From: an uncultured Prevotella sp.
GTDB taxonomy: Bacteria > Bacteroidota > Bacteroidia > Bacteroidales > Bacteroidaceae
Assembly (NCBI GenBank): GCA_944320305.1
Contig: CALUGW010000001.1
Span: 62,001-126,000 of the forward strand
Reading direction: 5' to 3'
Length of the DNA: 64,000 nucleotides
The notes below the pieces were generated by a model that did no database searches, had not been told where the DNA came from, and saw only the letters and a list, made by a program, of their open reading frames with translations. Positions 42,536 to 50,725 of the stretch are shown piece after piece. The first letter of the stretch is position 1; every line of letters starts with the position of its first letter. The position numbers and the translations under genes are program-made.

Positions 42536-43612
42536 ATGAAAATAGGAGACAAGGTTCGTTTTTTGAGCGAGACCGGCGGCGGCAAGGTCGCCGGATTCCA
42601 AGGTAAGGATATTGTCCTGGTTGAGGATGAGGACGGATTCCAGATTCCCACGGCAGTGAGCGATGTCGTTGTGGTGGAAGATGATGATTACAGCACCCGC
42701 CGTCTGGTGGAGAACAAGATGAGGAAGCCGGAGGCCGTGCCGTCGGACGATGAGGATTATGACCCGGCAGACCGGCCTGTAACGTTCAAGGCGCCGGTTG
42801 AGGAGCGCAAGGGCGGCGAGCAGCTCAACGCGTTTCTGACTTTCGTTCCGATGGACGCCAAGGCCATCTCAAGCTCGCGCTTTGAGGCTTATTTTGTCAA
42901 CGACAGCAATTATTATATGTTTTACACATATTATATTGCCGAGGGCGCGAGCTGGCAGCTGAGGTCTTCGGGCGAAGTCGAGCCTAACACGAAGCTGTTT
43001 GTCGAAGAGTTCGGGCGTGAGGATCTGGGCGACCTGGACCGCGTTTGCATACAGATTCTGTCCTACAAGCGCGGCAAGCCTTTCCTGGTCAAGCCTGCCG
43101 TGGATGTCCAGTTGCGCATTGACACGGTGAAGTTCTATAAGCTCCACACTTTTACGGAGAACGATTTCTTCGAGCAGCCCGCCCTTATTTATCCTATTGT
43201 CGAGAACGACAGGCCGGCGCGCCCGCTGGTCATCGACGCCAAGCGGCTGAAGCAGGAACTGCTCGGCAAGGCCGATGCCGACTCAAAACCGGAGCACCGG
43301 CCTGCTCCGGCGCGTGTCAAGGACAAAAACGCCCCCGTTGTCGTTGACCTTCATGCCTCCGAACTGCTTGAGACCACAAGCGGAATGTCTTCTGCCGACA
43401 TATTGAACTACCAGCTTGAGACGTTCAGAAAGACCCTCAAGCAGTATGAGAAAGACAAGGGTAAGAAGATAATCTTCATCCACGGCAAGGGTGAGGGCGT
43501 TCTGCGCCACGCCATTGTCAATGAGCTGCGCTACCGCTACAAGCATTATTCTTACCAGGACGCATCGTTTCAGGAGTATGGCTACGGTGCTACCCAAGTG
43601 ACAATCAGATAA
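42536..43612 (+). CDS. DUF2027/Smr-domain protein
   Basis: 358 residues. The N-terminus (KIGDKVRFLSETGGGKVAGFQ) is a small beta domain as in DUF2027, followed by an acidic linker with VVVVEDDDY, a central beta-rich domain (about 90-240), and a C-terminal Smr domain (about 270-358: VVDLHASEL, IIFIHGKGEGVLRHAI). Smr domains bind or nick nucleic acids, recently often linked to ribosome rescue. It sits between queA and nadE with gaps of 20 and 14 bases. Precise role unknown. Confidence 0.85.
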   Translation: MKIGDKVRFLSETGGGKVAGFQGKDIVLVEDEDGFQIPTAVSDVVVVEDDDYSTRRLVENKMRKPEAVPSDDEDYDPADRPVTFKAPVEERKGGEQLNAFLTFVPMDAKAISSSRFEAYFVNDSNYYMFYTYYIAEGASWQLRSSGEVEPNTKLFVEEFGREDLGDLDRVCIQILSYKRGKPFLVKPAVDVQLRIDTVKFYKLHTFTENDFFEQPALIYPIVENDRPARPLVIDAKRLKQELLGKADADSKPEHRPAPARVKDKNAPVVVDLHASELLETTSGMSSADILNYQLETFRKTLKQYEKDKGKKIIFIHGKGEGVLRHAIVNELRYRYKHYSYQDASFQEYGYGATQVTIR

Positions 43613-43626
43613 ACACCACAGGCTGT

Positions 43627-45567
43627 ATGAAATACGGATTCGTTACCGTGGCCGCCGCTGTTCCGTCGGTGCGGGTGGCCGATACGGACTTCAACCTCCA
43701 TTCCATAGAGTGCCAGATTGCTTGTGCAGAGGGTCGCGGGGTGGAGATCGTGTGCTTTCCGGAGCTTTGCGTCACCGGTTATTCGTGCCAGGACCTGTTC
43801 CGCGAGCAGCTGTTGCTCGACAAGGCGGACGAGGCTCTGCTGCGCCTGCTCGACTTTACGCGCAAGCTTGACATCATCTCAATCATCGGTTTGCCTGTCG
43901 TGGCTGATGGTCTGCTGCTCAACTGCGCGGCGGTCATACAGAAGGGATGCCTCCTGGGAGTGGTGCCCAAGACATATCTGCCGAATTACAATGAGTTCTA
44001 CGAGAAGCGATGGTTTGCCTCGGCACGCAATCTTCGCGACACTGAGGTGTGCATTGCCGGCAATACCGTCGTTGTATCGTCTACGCCAAAGGTTTTTGAG
44101 ACAATCGACGGCGTTAGGTTCGGAATCGAGATTTGTGAGGACGTGTGGGCCCCGACTCCGCCGAGCAACAATCTTGCACTTGCCGGAGCCGACATCGTTT
44201 TCAACCTGTCGGCAAGCAATGAGCTGATAGGCAAGCACTCTTACCTGAAGTCGCTGCTCGCGCAGCAGAGCGCAAGGACAATCAGCGGCTATGTCTATTC
44301 TGGCTGTGGCTTCGGCGAGAGCACCCAGGATGTTGTCTACGGCGGCAACACGCTCATCTACGAAAACGGGCGGCTGCTCAGCGAGGGCTGCCGTTTCTCC
44401 ATTGAGCCGCAGCTGCAGGTGACGCAGATTGACGTTGAGCGGCTGCGCTCCGAGCGCCGTGTCAACAGCACTTTTGTGAGCGCATCAAGGTCAGCCCGTG
44501 CCGTCACGGTGGACACGAAGCCCGTGGAGGCGCGCGATTTCATCTTCCTCCGCGATGTCAATCCGCTGCCGTTCATTCCACAGGCAGAGGATATGGCGGC
44601 AAGCTGTGAGGAAATTCTGAACATCCAGACACTCGGTCTGGCGCAGCGCTTGAGGCATACTGGCAGCAAGCGGGTTGTCATTGGCATAAGCGGGGGGCTT
44701 GATTCCACGCTGGCTCTGCTGGTGTGTGTGCGGGCTTTCGACAGGCTCGGCCTTGACAGAAAGGGGATTGTGGGTGTCACGATGCCCGGATTCGGAACAA
44801 CAGACCGCACCCACTCCAACGCCGTCAGCCTGATGCGGTCGCTCGGGGTGACACTCCGCGAGATTGGCATTGCGGGCAGTGTGGAGCGCCATTTCCAGGA
44901 TATTGGCCACGACATGAGCGTGCATGACGTCACCTACGAGAACAGCCAGGCGCGCGAGCGCACCCAGATTCTGATGGACCTGTCCAATCAGCTGGGTGGA
45001 ATTGTTGTCGGAACAGGCGACCTCAGCGAGCTTGCCCTCGGGTGGGCAACATACAACGGCGACCATATGTCGATGTACGGCGTCAATTCAGGAGTGCCAA
45101 AGACGCTCATAAGGCATCTTGTGCGTTACGTGGCCATGACCGGTGTGGACGACAGTTCAAAGGCGACGCTGCTCGACATTGTGGACACTCCGATCAGCCC
45201 GGAGCTTATTCCGGCCGATGCCCAGGGCAATATCAGCCAGAAGACGGAGGATCTTGTCGGTCCGTATGAGCTTCATGATTTCTTCCTTTACTATTTCATC
45301 CGGTTCGGATTCCGTCCGGCCAAGATCTTCATGCTCGCACGCAGGGCTTTCAATGGGGCGCATCCGGAGGTGCTCCATTATGACGATGAGACGATAAAAC
45401 ACTGGCTCTCAACGTTCTGCCGGCGCTTTTTCAGCCAGCAGTTCAAGCGGTCGTGCCTGCCTGACGGCCCGAAAGTGGGCAGCGTGAGCCTCAGCCCGCG
45501 CGGCGACTGGCGTATGCCGAGCGACGCTTCCGCCGCTTTGTGGATTAAGGAATGCAACGGACTTTGA
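43627..45567 (+). CDS. nadE: Glutamine-dependent NAD+ synthetase
   Basis: 646 residues. N-terminal nitrilase-type glutaminase (about 1-290): Glu in FPELCVTGYSC, Lys in VVPKTYLPNY and Cys in GIEICEDVWAP. The C-terminal synthetase (about 320-646) has the PP-loop ISGGLDSTLALL and GTGDLSELALGW. It amidates NaAD to NAD+ with ammonia made from glutamine and channelled between the domains. Third gene of the queA group. Confidence 0.95.
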   Translation: MKYGFVTVAAAVPSVRVADTDFNLHSIECQIACAEGRGVEIVCFPELCVTGYSCQDLFREQLLLDKADEALLRLLDFTRKLDIISIIGLPVVADGLLLNCAAVIQKGCLLGVVPKTYLPNYNEFYEKRWFASARNLRDTEVCIAGNTVVVSSTPKVFETIDGVRFGIEICEDVWAPTPPSNNLALAGADIVFNLSASNELIGKHSYLKSLLAQQSARTISGYVYSGCGFGESTQDVVYGGNTLIYENGRLLSEGCRFSIEPQLQVTQIDVERLRSERRVNSTFVSASRSARAVTVDTKPVEARDFIFLRDVNPLPFIPQAEDMAASCEEILNIQTLGLAQRLRHTGSKRVVIGISGGLDSTLALLVCVRAFDRLGLDRKGIVGVTMPGFGTTDRTHSNAVSLMRSLGVTLREIGIAGSVERHFQDIGHDMSVHDVTYENSQARERTQILMDLSNQLGGIVVGTGDLSELALGWATYNGDHMSMYGVNSGVPKTLIRHLVRYVAMTGVDDSSKATLLDIVDTPISPELIPADAQGNISQKTEDLVGPYELHDFFLYYFIRFGFRPAKIFMLARRAFNGAHPEVLHYDDETIKHWLSTFCRRFFSQQFKRSCLPDGPKVGSVSLSPRGDWRMPSDASAALWIKECNGL

Positions 45568-45627
45568 GACCTTTATTGCTGAATACCCGGGTCGGCATAC
45601 TGTCGGCCTGGGTTAAAAAAACTAAAC

Positions 45628-45648
45628 CGGCGGCGTTTTCTGCCGCCG
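45628..45648 (+). terminator. Hairpin after nadE
   Basis: CGGCGGC (45628-45634) pairs with GCCGCCG (45642-45648) with a T-rich loop and an AATATTTTCTTT tail. It probably ends the queA-nadE transcript. TACCTTTA at 45677-45684 is a near-consensus -7 element for the sigma gene. Confidence 0.6.
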
Positions 45649-45755
45649 AGAATATTTTCTTTATATCGAAAATTAATACCTTTACTCCCTGTATGGCAGT
45701 GTCTGTTTGGCGATGTGCCATGATGTTTTCTGTCATCTTTTAAATTAAAGCGTTT

Positions 45756-46463
45756 ATGAACGACAACGAAAAAGGTGCTCTTGACAAGTATGTCAGCGAG
45801 ATATGCAAGGAGCAGCCGCTATCCGATGCGGAAGAGAAAGAACTGTGTGACAAGATAAGGCAGGGCGACAGCCGGGCTTTGGACAAGCTGGTCAGGGCCA
45901 ATCTGCGCTTTGTCGTGTCCGTCGCTAACAAGTACCGGGGGCGCGGTCTGGCTGTTGAGGACTTGGTCAGCGAGGGCAATATAGCTCTGATGAAAGCCGC
46001 CATGAAGTTTGACGCTTCCCGCAGCCGTTTTGTGTCATACGCCGTTCCGATAGTCCGCAACTATATGGAGCGGGCCATTGAGGCCCAGGGGGAGCATTAT
46101 CCGCGCCCCGACGCCAATGACCTGGCCAGCGGGCGCAAGGGCAAGACAATGTCTGTCGATGCTCCGCTGGGCGGCCGTGACAATGTGAGTCTGCTCAGTC
46201 TGCTGGCCAGCCCAAATGTCGCCGATGCCGACGCTTTGTCAGCCGATGACGCCGACAATGTCTTGGTGCGCGGCGCTTTGGATGTTCTTGACGAGCGGGA
46301 ACGCAAGGTCGTGGCCTGCCTGTACGGCATCGGATGCTCCAGACTGACAATGGCCGACACGGCGGACGGCATGGGGCTGAAGCGTGAAAGGGTGCGCCAG
46401 ATTCGCGACAAGGCTTTGCGCAAGTTGTCAAAAAGGATTAAAGCGTCAAATGGAAAGCGGTAA
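45756..46463 (+). CDS. Divergent sigma-70 family RNA polymerase factor
   Basis: 235 residues. Region 1.2/2.1 LSDAEEKELCDKIRQGD, region 2.2-2.3 VRANLRFVVSVANKYRGRGL and EDLVSEGNIALMKAAMKFD are RpoD-like. But region 2.4-3.0 reads FVSYAVPIVRNYMERAI where RpoD has a WWIRQ motif, and region 3 is short and acidic. Region 4 (about 185-230) keeps LKRERVRQIRDKALRKL. It is therefore a second, primary-like sigma factor, likely with altered -10 recognition. A small ORF overlaps its 3' end. Confidence 0.85.
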   Translation: MNDNEKGALDKYVSEICKEQPLSDAEEKELCDKIRQGDSRALDKLVRANLRFVVSVANKYRGRGLAVEDLVSEGNIALMKAAMKFDASRSRFVSYAVPIVRNYMERAIEAQGEHYPRPDANDLASGRKGKTMSVDAPLGGRDNVSLLSLLASPNVADADALSADDADNVLVRGALDVLDERERKVVACLYGIGCSRLTMADTADGMGLKRERVRQIRDKALRKLSKRIKASNGKR

Positions 46464-46644
46464 GAACAATACGCCGGCACCAGGCGGATGGGACGGCCTG
46501 CACGTCAGCGAGACCGACTCCTACAGGCGCGACCATCTCATTCGCGTCATCGGGCGCAGTCTTGAGCGCCTGACTCTTAAGGAGCTTGAGGCTCTGAGTT
46601 ATGATATGTTCACCAAAGGTTATGTTGAGGCGGCCGACTTGTGA
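46450..46644 (+). CDS. Small protein coupled to the sigma factor, unknown
   Basis: 64 residues, ATG 46450, overlapping the sigma gene by 14 bases in another frame, so translation is probably coupled. The sequence starts MESGKNNTPAPGGWDGLHVS and then forms a charged helix pair (DHLIRVIGRSLERLTLKELE, then SYDMFTKGYVEAADL). No Cys, no membrane segment, no family recognised. The link to the sigma gene suggests a modulator of it, which is inference only. Confidence 0.6.
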   Translation: MESGKNNTPAPGGWDGLHVSETDSYRRDHLIRVIGRSLERLTLKELEALSYDMFTKGYVEAADL

Positions 46645-46683
46645 TCGCCGTCGGCGCGGTGCTGCTGCTTGAATGTCATTGCT

Positions 46684-46977
46684 ATGGGGCGTGTCAGCCG
46701 TGAGAAGAGAGTGGTGAGGCAGATGGTCTCGCTGTACTGCCGCCACAAGTTGGGCTGCAAGAATATGCCTGACGAATACCGGGAGCTGGCTGATTACGCC
46801 TGCCGGCGACTCGACCGTTGCCGCTTTGGCAACGGGAAGCCCTCCTGCAAGCGCTGTCCGGTGCACTGTTATTCGCCGGAGCGCCGCGAGATGATACGCC
46901 GCGTCATGCGCTGGGCCGGCCCACGCATGATCATTTATTCTCCTCTTGCGGCAATAAGACACTTGTTGTCGAGGTGA
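46684..46977 (+). CDS. Nitrous oxide-stimulated promoter family protein
   Basis: 97 residues from ATG 46684 (MGRVSREKRVV); an upstream TTG start is possible. The conserved pattern MVSLYCRHKLGC, YACRRLDRCRFG, PSCKRCPVHCYSPERREMIRRVMRWAGPRM matches PF11756. The Cys/His set suggests metal binding. Family function is not established despite the name. Follows the sigma-linked small gene by 39 bases. Confidence 0.85.
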   Translation: MGRVSREKRVVRQMVSLYCRHKLGCKNMPDEYRELADYACRRLDRCRFGNGKPSCKRCPVHCYSPERREMIRRVMRWAGPRMIIYSPLAAIRHLLSR

Positions 46978-47011
46978 GTTTCCGTCTGTCTTGTTTCATG
47001 GCATAGCCTTT

Positions 47012-47039
47012 CCCGGCTTTCTGTTTTCAGAAAGCCGGG
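47012..47039. terminator. Terminator overlapping the end of dnaB
   Basis: Perfect 12-base stem CCCGGCTTTCTG (47012-47023) with 47028-47039 and a TTTT loop. The dnaB stop codon lies in the loop region, so its last codons form one arm. It serves convergent transcripts from both sides. Confidence 0.8.
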
Positions 47040-48571
47040 CCGTTCTCAGGCGGAATCATTCCGCCGAACGGGTCGTAGTCGTCGGGAAAGTCAGACATTC
47101 CTCCGTCGCCGTTTATGCGTGAGCCTACAATCTCGCCGCCGTCGCGCGGTGCCGACTTGCCCAGTTTTGTGTCCTCAGGGTTCTCAAATCGCGTGAACTC
47201 TCCGCGGAAAGTGAGCAACACGTCGCCTGTCGCTCCCTTGCGGTGCTTGGCTATGATGATTTGCGCCATGCCGTGAAGGTCTCTTCCTTTCTCGTCTTCG
47301 TAAATGTGGTAGTACTCCGGCCGGTGTACAAACAGCACCATGTCGGCATCCTGCTCGATGGCTCCCGACTCGCGCAGGTCGCTCAGCTGCGGGCGCTTGC
47401 CCTCCAGGCCTTCGCGCGACTCCACGCCGCGGTTGAGCTGGCTCAGCGCGAGAATGGGGATGTCAAGCTCTTTGGCGAGTCCCTTCAGCGAGCGTGAGAT
47501 GGTTGACACCTCCTCCTGGCGGCTGCTGAAGCGCATGCCATTGGCGTTCATCAGCTGCAGGTAGTCAATCATTATCAGCTTCACGCCGTGCTCCCTGACA
47601 AGGCGGCGGGCCTTGGTCCTCAGCTCGAAGACAGACAGTCCGGGCGTGTCGTCAACGTAGAGCGGCGCGCCCAGCAGGTTGTTCATGCGCTTGTCGAGTC
47701 GTTCCCACTCGTCTGGCTGCAGCTGTCCGTTCAGAATCTTGCTGCCCTGAATCTCGCAGCAGTTGGATATGAGGCGGTTGACGAGCTGCACATTGCTCAT
47801 TTCGAGCGAGAAGAAAGCCATAGGCACCTTGTAGTCGGCGGCAATGTTCTTGGCCATCGAGAGCGCGAACGAGGTCTTGCCCATGGCCGGGCGCCCGGCG
47901 ATTATCACCAGGTCGCTGGCCTGCCATCCGCTCGTCAGGTCGTCCAGCTTGTGATATCCGGTGGGAACACCTGTCAGTCCGTCCTTGTTTGCGGCCGCCT
48001 TCTGAATCACCTCCACGGCGTTTTTTATCACGGGGTCAATCTGCGTGTAGTCCTTCTTCATGTTGCGCTGAGACAGCTCGAAGAGCGACCCTTCGGCCTC
48101 CTGCATCAGGTCGTCAATGTCTATTGTCTCGTCGAACGCCTTTGTCTCAATCACGCTGGCAAACGATATGAGCTGCCTGGCGAGAAACTTCTGTGCAATG
48201 ATTCTCGCGTGATACTCGATGTTGGCAGACGAGGCCACGCGCGATGTCAGTTCCACAAGATACGCCGGGCCGCCCACGTCGTCGAGACTGCCGTTCTTGG
48301 CCAGCTGCTGCGTCACCGTAAGCTCGTCAACAGGCTGCTCCACCATGCTCAGGTCGCGTATGGCGGCGTATATCTTCTGGTTGCGCGGCTCGTAGAAGCT
48401 CTCGGGGTAAAGCATCTCGCAGACAACCGTGTAGGCGTCTTTGTCGATCATCAGTGCGCCGAGCACCGCTTTTTCCACGTCGAGTGCCTGCGGCTGCAGG
48501 TGGCCGTAGGTGTTGTCCACGGCCTGCTGCTTGCGTGTCCTGCGTGGCCGGTTGTTTTCTTGTTCTGCCAT
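47027..48571 (-). CDS. dnaB: Replicative DNA helicase DnaB
   Basis: 514 residues. N-terminal helical domain (about 20-145: LEVEKAVLGALMID-like, YEPRNQKIYAAI), then the RecA-like motor: Walker A GRPAMGKTSFALS, FFSLEMSNVQLVNR, Walker B LIMIDYLQLM, SQLNRGVESR and DLRESGAIEQDAD. A hexamer that unwinds DNA at the fork. Start set at ATG 48571 (MAEQENNR), since the promoter -7 element is at 48593-48600; an in-frame TTG further up lies inside that promoter. Confidence 0.96.
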   Translation of the reverse strand: MAEQENNRPRRTRKQQAVDNTYGHLQPQALDVEKAVLGALMIDKDAYTVVCEMLYPESFYEPRNQKIYAAIRDLSMVEQPVDELTVTQQLAKNGSLDDVGGPAYLVELTSRVASSANIEYHARIIAQKFLARQLISFASVIETKAFDETIDIDDLMQEAEGSLFELSQRNMKKDYTQIDPVIKNAVEVIQKAAANKDGLTGVPTGYHKLDDLTSGWQASDLVIIAGRPAMGKTSFALSMAKNIAADYKVPMAFFSLEMSNVQLVNRLISNCCEIQGSKILNGQLQPDEWERLDKRMNNLLGAPLYVDDTPGLSVFELRTKARRLVREHGVKLIMIDYLQLMNANGMRFSSRQEEVSTISRSLKGLAKELDIPILALSQLNRGVESREGLEGKRPQLSDLRESGAIEQDADMVLFVHRPEYYHIYEDEKGRDLHGMAQIIIAKHRKGATGDVLLTFRGEFTRFENPEDTKLGKSAPRDGGEIVGSRINGDGGMSDFPDDYDPFGGMIPPENGPAF

Positions 48572-48592
48572 TGTCGTTGTTCGTTTTGGCTG

Positions 48593-48600
48593 CAAAAGTA
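48593..48600 (-). promoter_or_regulatory. -7 element TACTTTTG of dnaB
   Basis: TACTTTTG on the minus strand, 21 bases before the chosen ATG. It fixes the dnaB start. Confidence 0.6.
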
Positions 48601-48674
48601 CAAAAAATACCGCTAAATTTGCGATTGCGCGCCCACAACTTGTTGCCTCGACGGTCTCAAAAACTCATGTTTTG

Positions 48675-48706
48675 TTGTTCTTTCTGATTTATTTTCCGTA
48701 ACTTTG
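48675..48706 (+). promoter_or_regulatory. Promoter of the FetAB-like operon
   Basis: TTG (48675-48677), 21 bases, TAACTTTG (48699-48706), 23 bases before the ATG. Divergent from dnaB. Confidence 0.7.
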
Positions 48707-48729
48707 CGAGGCATAAACACACTGACATT

Positions 48730-49401
48730 ATGCTTGAAGTAAAGAACGCATCAATAAGTCTCGGCGGCCGCACGCTCTTCGAGGGGCTGTCGTTTACAGT
48801 CGCCGACGGCGAGATTGTCTGCCTTGTTGGCCCCTCTGGCAGCGGCAAGACCACGCTGCTACGGGCCCTGCTCGGTTTCCAGCCGCTCGACGGCGGCTAC
48901 ATAAGCGTTGACGGCGAGCTGCTCACGCCGTCGTCGGCAGAGGAGTTCAGAAAGCACATATCATATATCCCGCAGGAGCTTCTGCTGCCGTCGGAATGGG
49001 TGAGCGACATGGTGCGCCTGCCGTTCGGACTGAAGACGAACCGGGGCAGAGCCTTCTCAAAGGAGCTGCTCATGGCGGAGTGGAACAGACTGGAGCTGCC
49101 GCAGGAGCTTTACGACAAGAAAGTCTCCGAGCTGAGCGGCGGTGAGCGGCAGCGCGTGGTGCTGTCGGTGAGCGGCCTGCTGGACAAGGCCATACTGCTT
49201 CTCGACGAGCCGACGTCGGCGCTCGACGCCCGTTCGGCGGCTCTTGTGCTCGACTATCTGCGCCGTCTCGCTGCGCGCGGCTGCTCGGTGGTGGCCGTGA
49301 GCCACGACAAAGCGTTTGCCGGCGGCTGCGACAGGCGGGTCGCCGTCGGCCCAGCCATATTTGCCGGCCAGCCCGAAGGCGCGGCGGAACAACCACAATA
49401 A
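48730..49401 (+). CDS. fetA: ABC transporter ATPase, FetA/YbbL-like
   Basis: 223 residues, a single nucleotide-binding domain: Walker A LVGPSGSGKTTLLR, Q-loop YIPQELLLP, signature SELSGGERQRV, Walker B ILLLDEPTSALD, H-loop VSHDKAF. It pairs with the permease 13 bases downstream. In E. coli FetAB is reported to help iron homeostasis under oxidative stress; the same role here is inference. Confidence 0.85.
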   Translation: MLEVKNASISLGGRTLFEGLSFTVADGEIVCLVGPSGSGKTTLLRALLGFQPLDGGYISVDGELLTPSSAEEFRKHISYIPQELLLPSEWVSDMVRLPFGLKTNRGRAFSKELLMAEWNRLELPQELYDKKVSELSGGERQRVVLSVSGLLDKAILLLDEPTSALDARSAALVLDYLRRLAARGCSVVAVSHDKAFAGGCDRRVAVGPAIFAGQPEGAAEQPQ

Positions 49402-49414
49402 CATCATTCATTTT

Positions 49415-50200
49415 ATGGAGACAACAGACATTTCATATCTCAGCATGGGCATCGGCCTGCTGCTGCTTGCCATACCGGTTTACTTCTTCCATCGTCTCGG
49501 GGCGCGTCTTATCCGCTCCACGGTCATAGCGGCCGTGCGGATGGTGGTGCAGCTGTTCCTCATAGGCTTGTATCTGCGCTATCTTTTTGAGTGGAACAGC
49601 CCGCTGATAAACTTTGTGTGGGTGCTGCTGATGGTGCTTGTGGCCACGTTTACAGCCACCCGCCGCACACGGCTGCGCGTGCGCGCCATGGCCGTGCCGC
49701 TGTTCTGCGGCCTGCTCCTCACGGCCATGGTCGTCGGAATGTATTTCCTTGTGCTTGTGCTCGGGCTGGAGCGTCCGTTCGACGCACGCTACTTCGTGCC
49801 CATCATGGGCATACTGATGGGCAATATGCTCAGTGTGAACGTCATTGCGCTCAATTCTTATTACGACGAGCTGCAGCGCGAGCAGTCACTTTACTATTAT
49901 CTGCTCGGCAACGGGGCTACCCATTTCGAGGCCGTGACGCCCTTCGCGCGCCATGCCGTGGAGAAGTCGTTCGCCCCCTGCATAGCCAATATGGCGGTGC
50001 TCGGCATTGTCTCTCTGCCCGGAACCATGATCGGCCAGATACTTGGCGGCTCCGCTCCCGGCATCGCCATTAAGTACCAGATGATGATAACGGTCATAAC
50101 CTTCTCAGCCTCCATGCTCTCGCTCATGCTCACCCTGCGTCTGGCCGACCGCCGCTCGTTCGATGTCTACGGGCGCGTGCGCGACGTGAGGCGCAAGTAG
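49415..50200 (+). CDS. fetB: ABC transporter permease, FetB/UPF0014 family
   Basis: 261 residues, about seven helices. Start ATG 49415 (METTDISYLSMG). Family marks: AAVRMVVQLFLIGLYLRYLF, VATFTATRRTR, FVPIMGILMGNMLSVN, LLGNGATHFEAV and PGTMIGQILGGSAP. Forms the membrane part for the ATPase encoded just upstream. Confidence 0.88.
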   Translation: METTDISYLSMGIGLLLLAIPVYFFHRLGARLIRSTVIAAVRMVVQLFLIGLYLRYLFEWNSPLINFVWVLLMVLVATFTATRRTRLRVRAMAVPLFCGLLLTAMVVGMYFLVLVLGLERPFDARYFVPIMGILMGNMLSVNVIALNSYYDELQREQSLYYYLLGNGATHFEAVTPFARHAVEKSFAPCIANMAVLGIVSLPGTMIGQILGGSAPGIAIKYQMMITVITFSASMLSLMLTLRLADRRSFDVYGRVRDVRRK

Positions 50201-50325
50201 CCGTCGCCGGCAGCCTGCCGCGCAGGCTGCTTTTGGGCGGTTTCCGGCGGACTGTGACGTGAATGTTCTGCTGTTTGCAAATATTCATCACTGTTAAAAT
50301 TATGTCGGATTAAGCTCTCATATTC

Positions 50326-50657
50326 CGCGAATTTGAAAATAAAAATCCCTTGGCCGCAAATACGCGGAATATGAGTGTGCAATCGTAACCTGTTGGCTCA
50401 CATAGGCTTGTTTGTCCTTTTGGCCTGATTGTGCAACTTTTTCAGTTCCTGAAACAGCCTTTTTGCCACCAAAACAGTACTTTTTCACCCTCTGAAACCT
50501 GCCGTTTTGCATCGCAATATAGGCCATATTGCAATGCAAAACGACCCATATCGCATTGCAATATGGGCCGATTGGGAAAATTTCGGGGCCAACAGCTCTC
50601 TGAAAAACGAGTTTTGGCCGCTTTCTTTTTCTATTTCGCGAGTTTCTGAAGTGTTAA
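50326..50657 (+). repeat. 332-base composite intergenic element, copy B
   Basis: CGCGAATTTG at 50326, CGCAAATA at 50355, TGTGCAATCGTAA at 50376, TTGTGCAACTTTTTCAG at 50429, the 22-base array (50448-50580) and GAAGTGTTAA at 50648. At its left end a 19-base inverted repeat with one mismatch (CTCATATTCCGCG...CGCGGAATATGAG) can form a hairpin. An ORF of 72 codons runs through (GTG 50431), but the matching frame is broken in copy A and has no start in copy C, so I do not call it a gene. Nothing else is seen in the 50201-50725 gap. Confidence 0.75.
50448..50580. repeat. 22-base tandem array, locus B (about 6 units)
   Basis: Clear units start at 50493, 50515, 50537 and 50559 (exactly 22 apart); two weaker units precede them at about 50448 and 50470. 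Unit 50515 is the best match to the near-palindrome CAATATAGGCCATATTG. Confidence 0.8.
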
Positions 50658-50725
50658 AATCAGACTTGTTTCAGACATGAAATCACCCTGCTGATTTTTT
50701 GCAGCCGCAGGGCACAGAAACCATG

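Noticed and set aside
50431-50649. 72-codon ORF through composite element B as a conserved small protein
   Set aside because: The same frame has a stop in copy A, and a stop and no start in copy C. The 22-base period cycles frames, so similar peptides appear in every frame.
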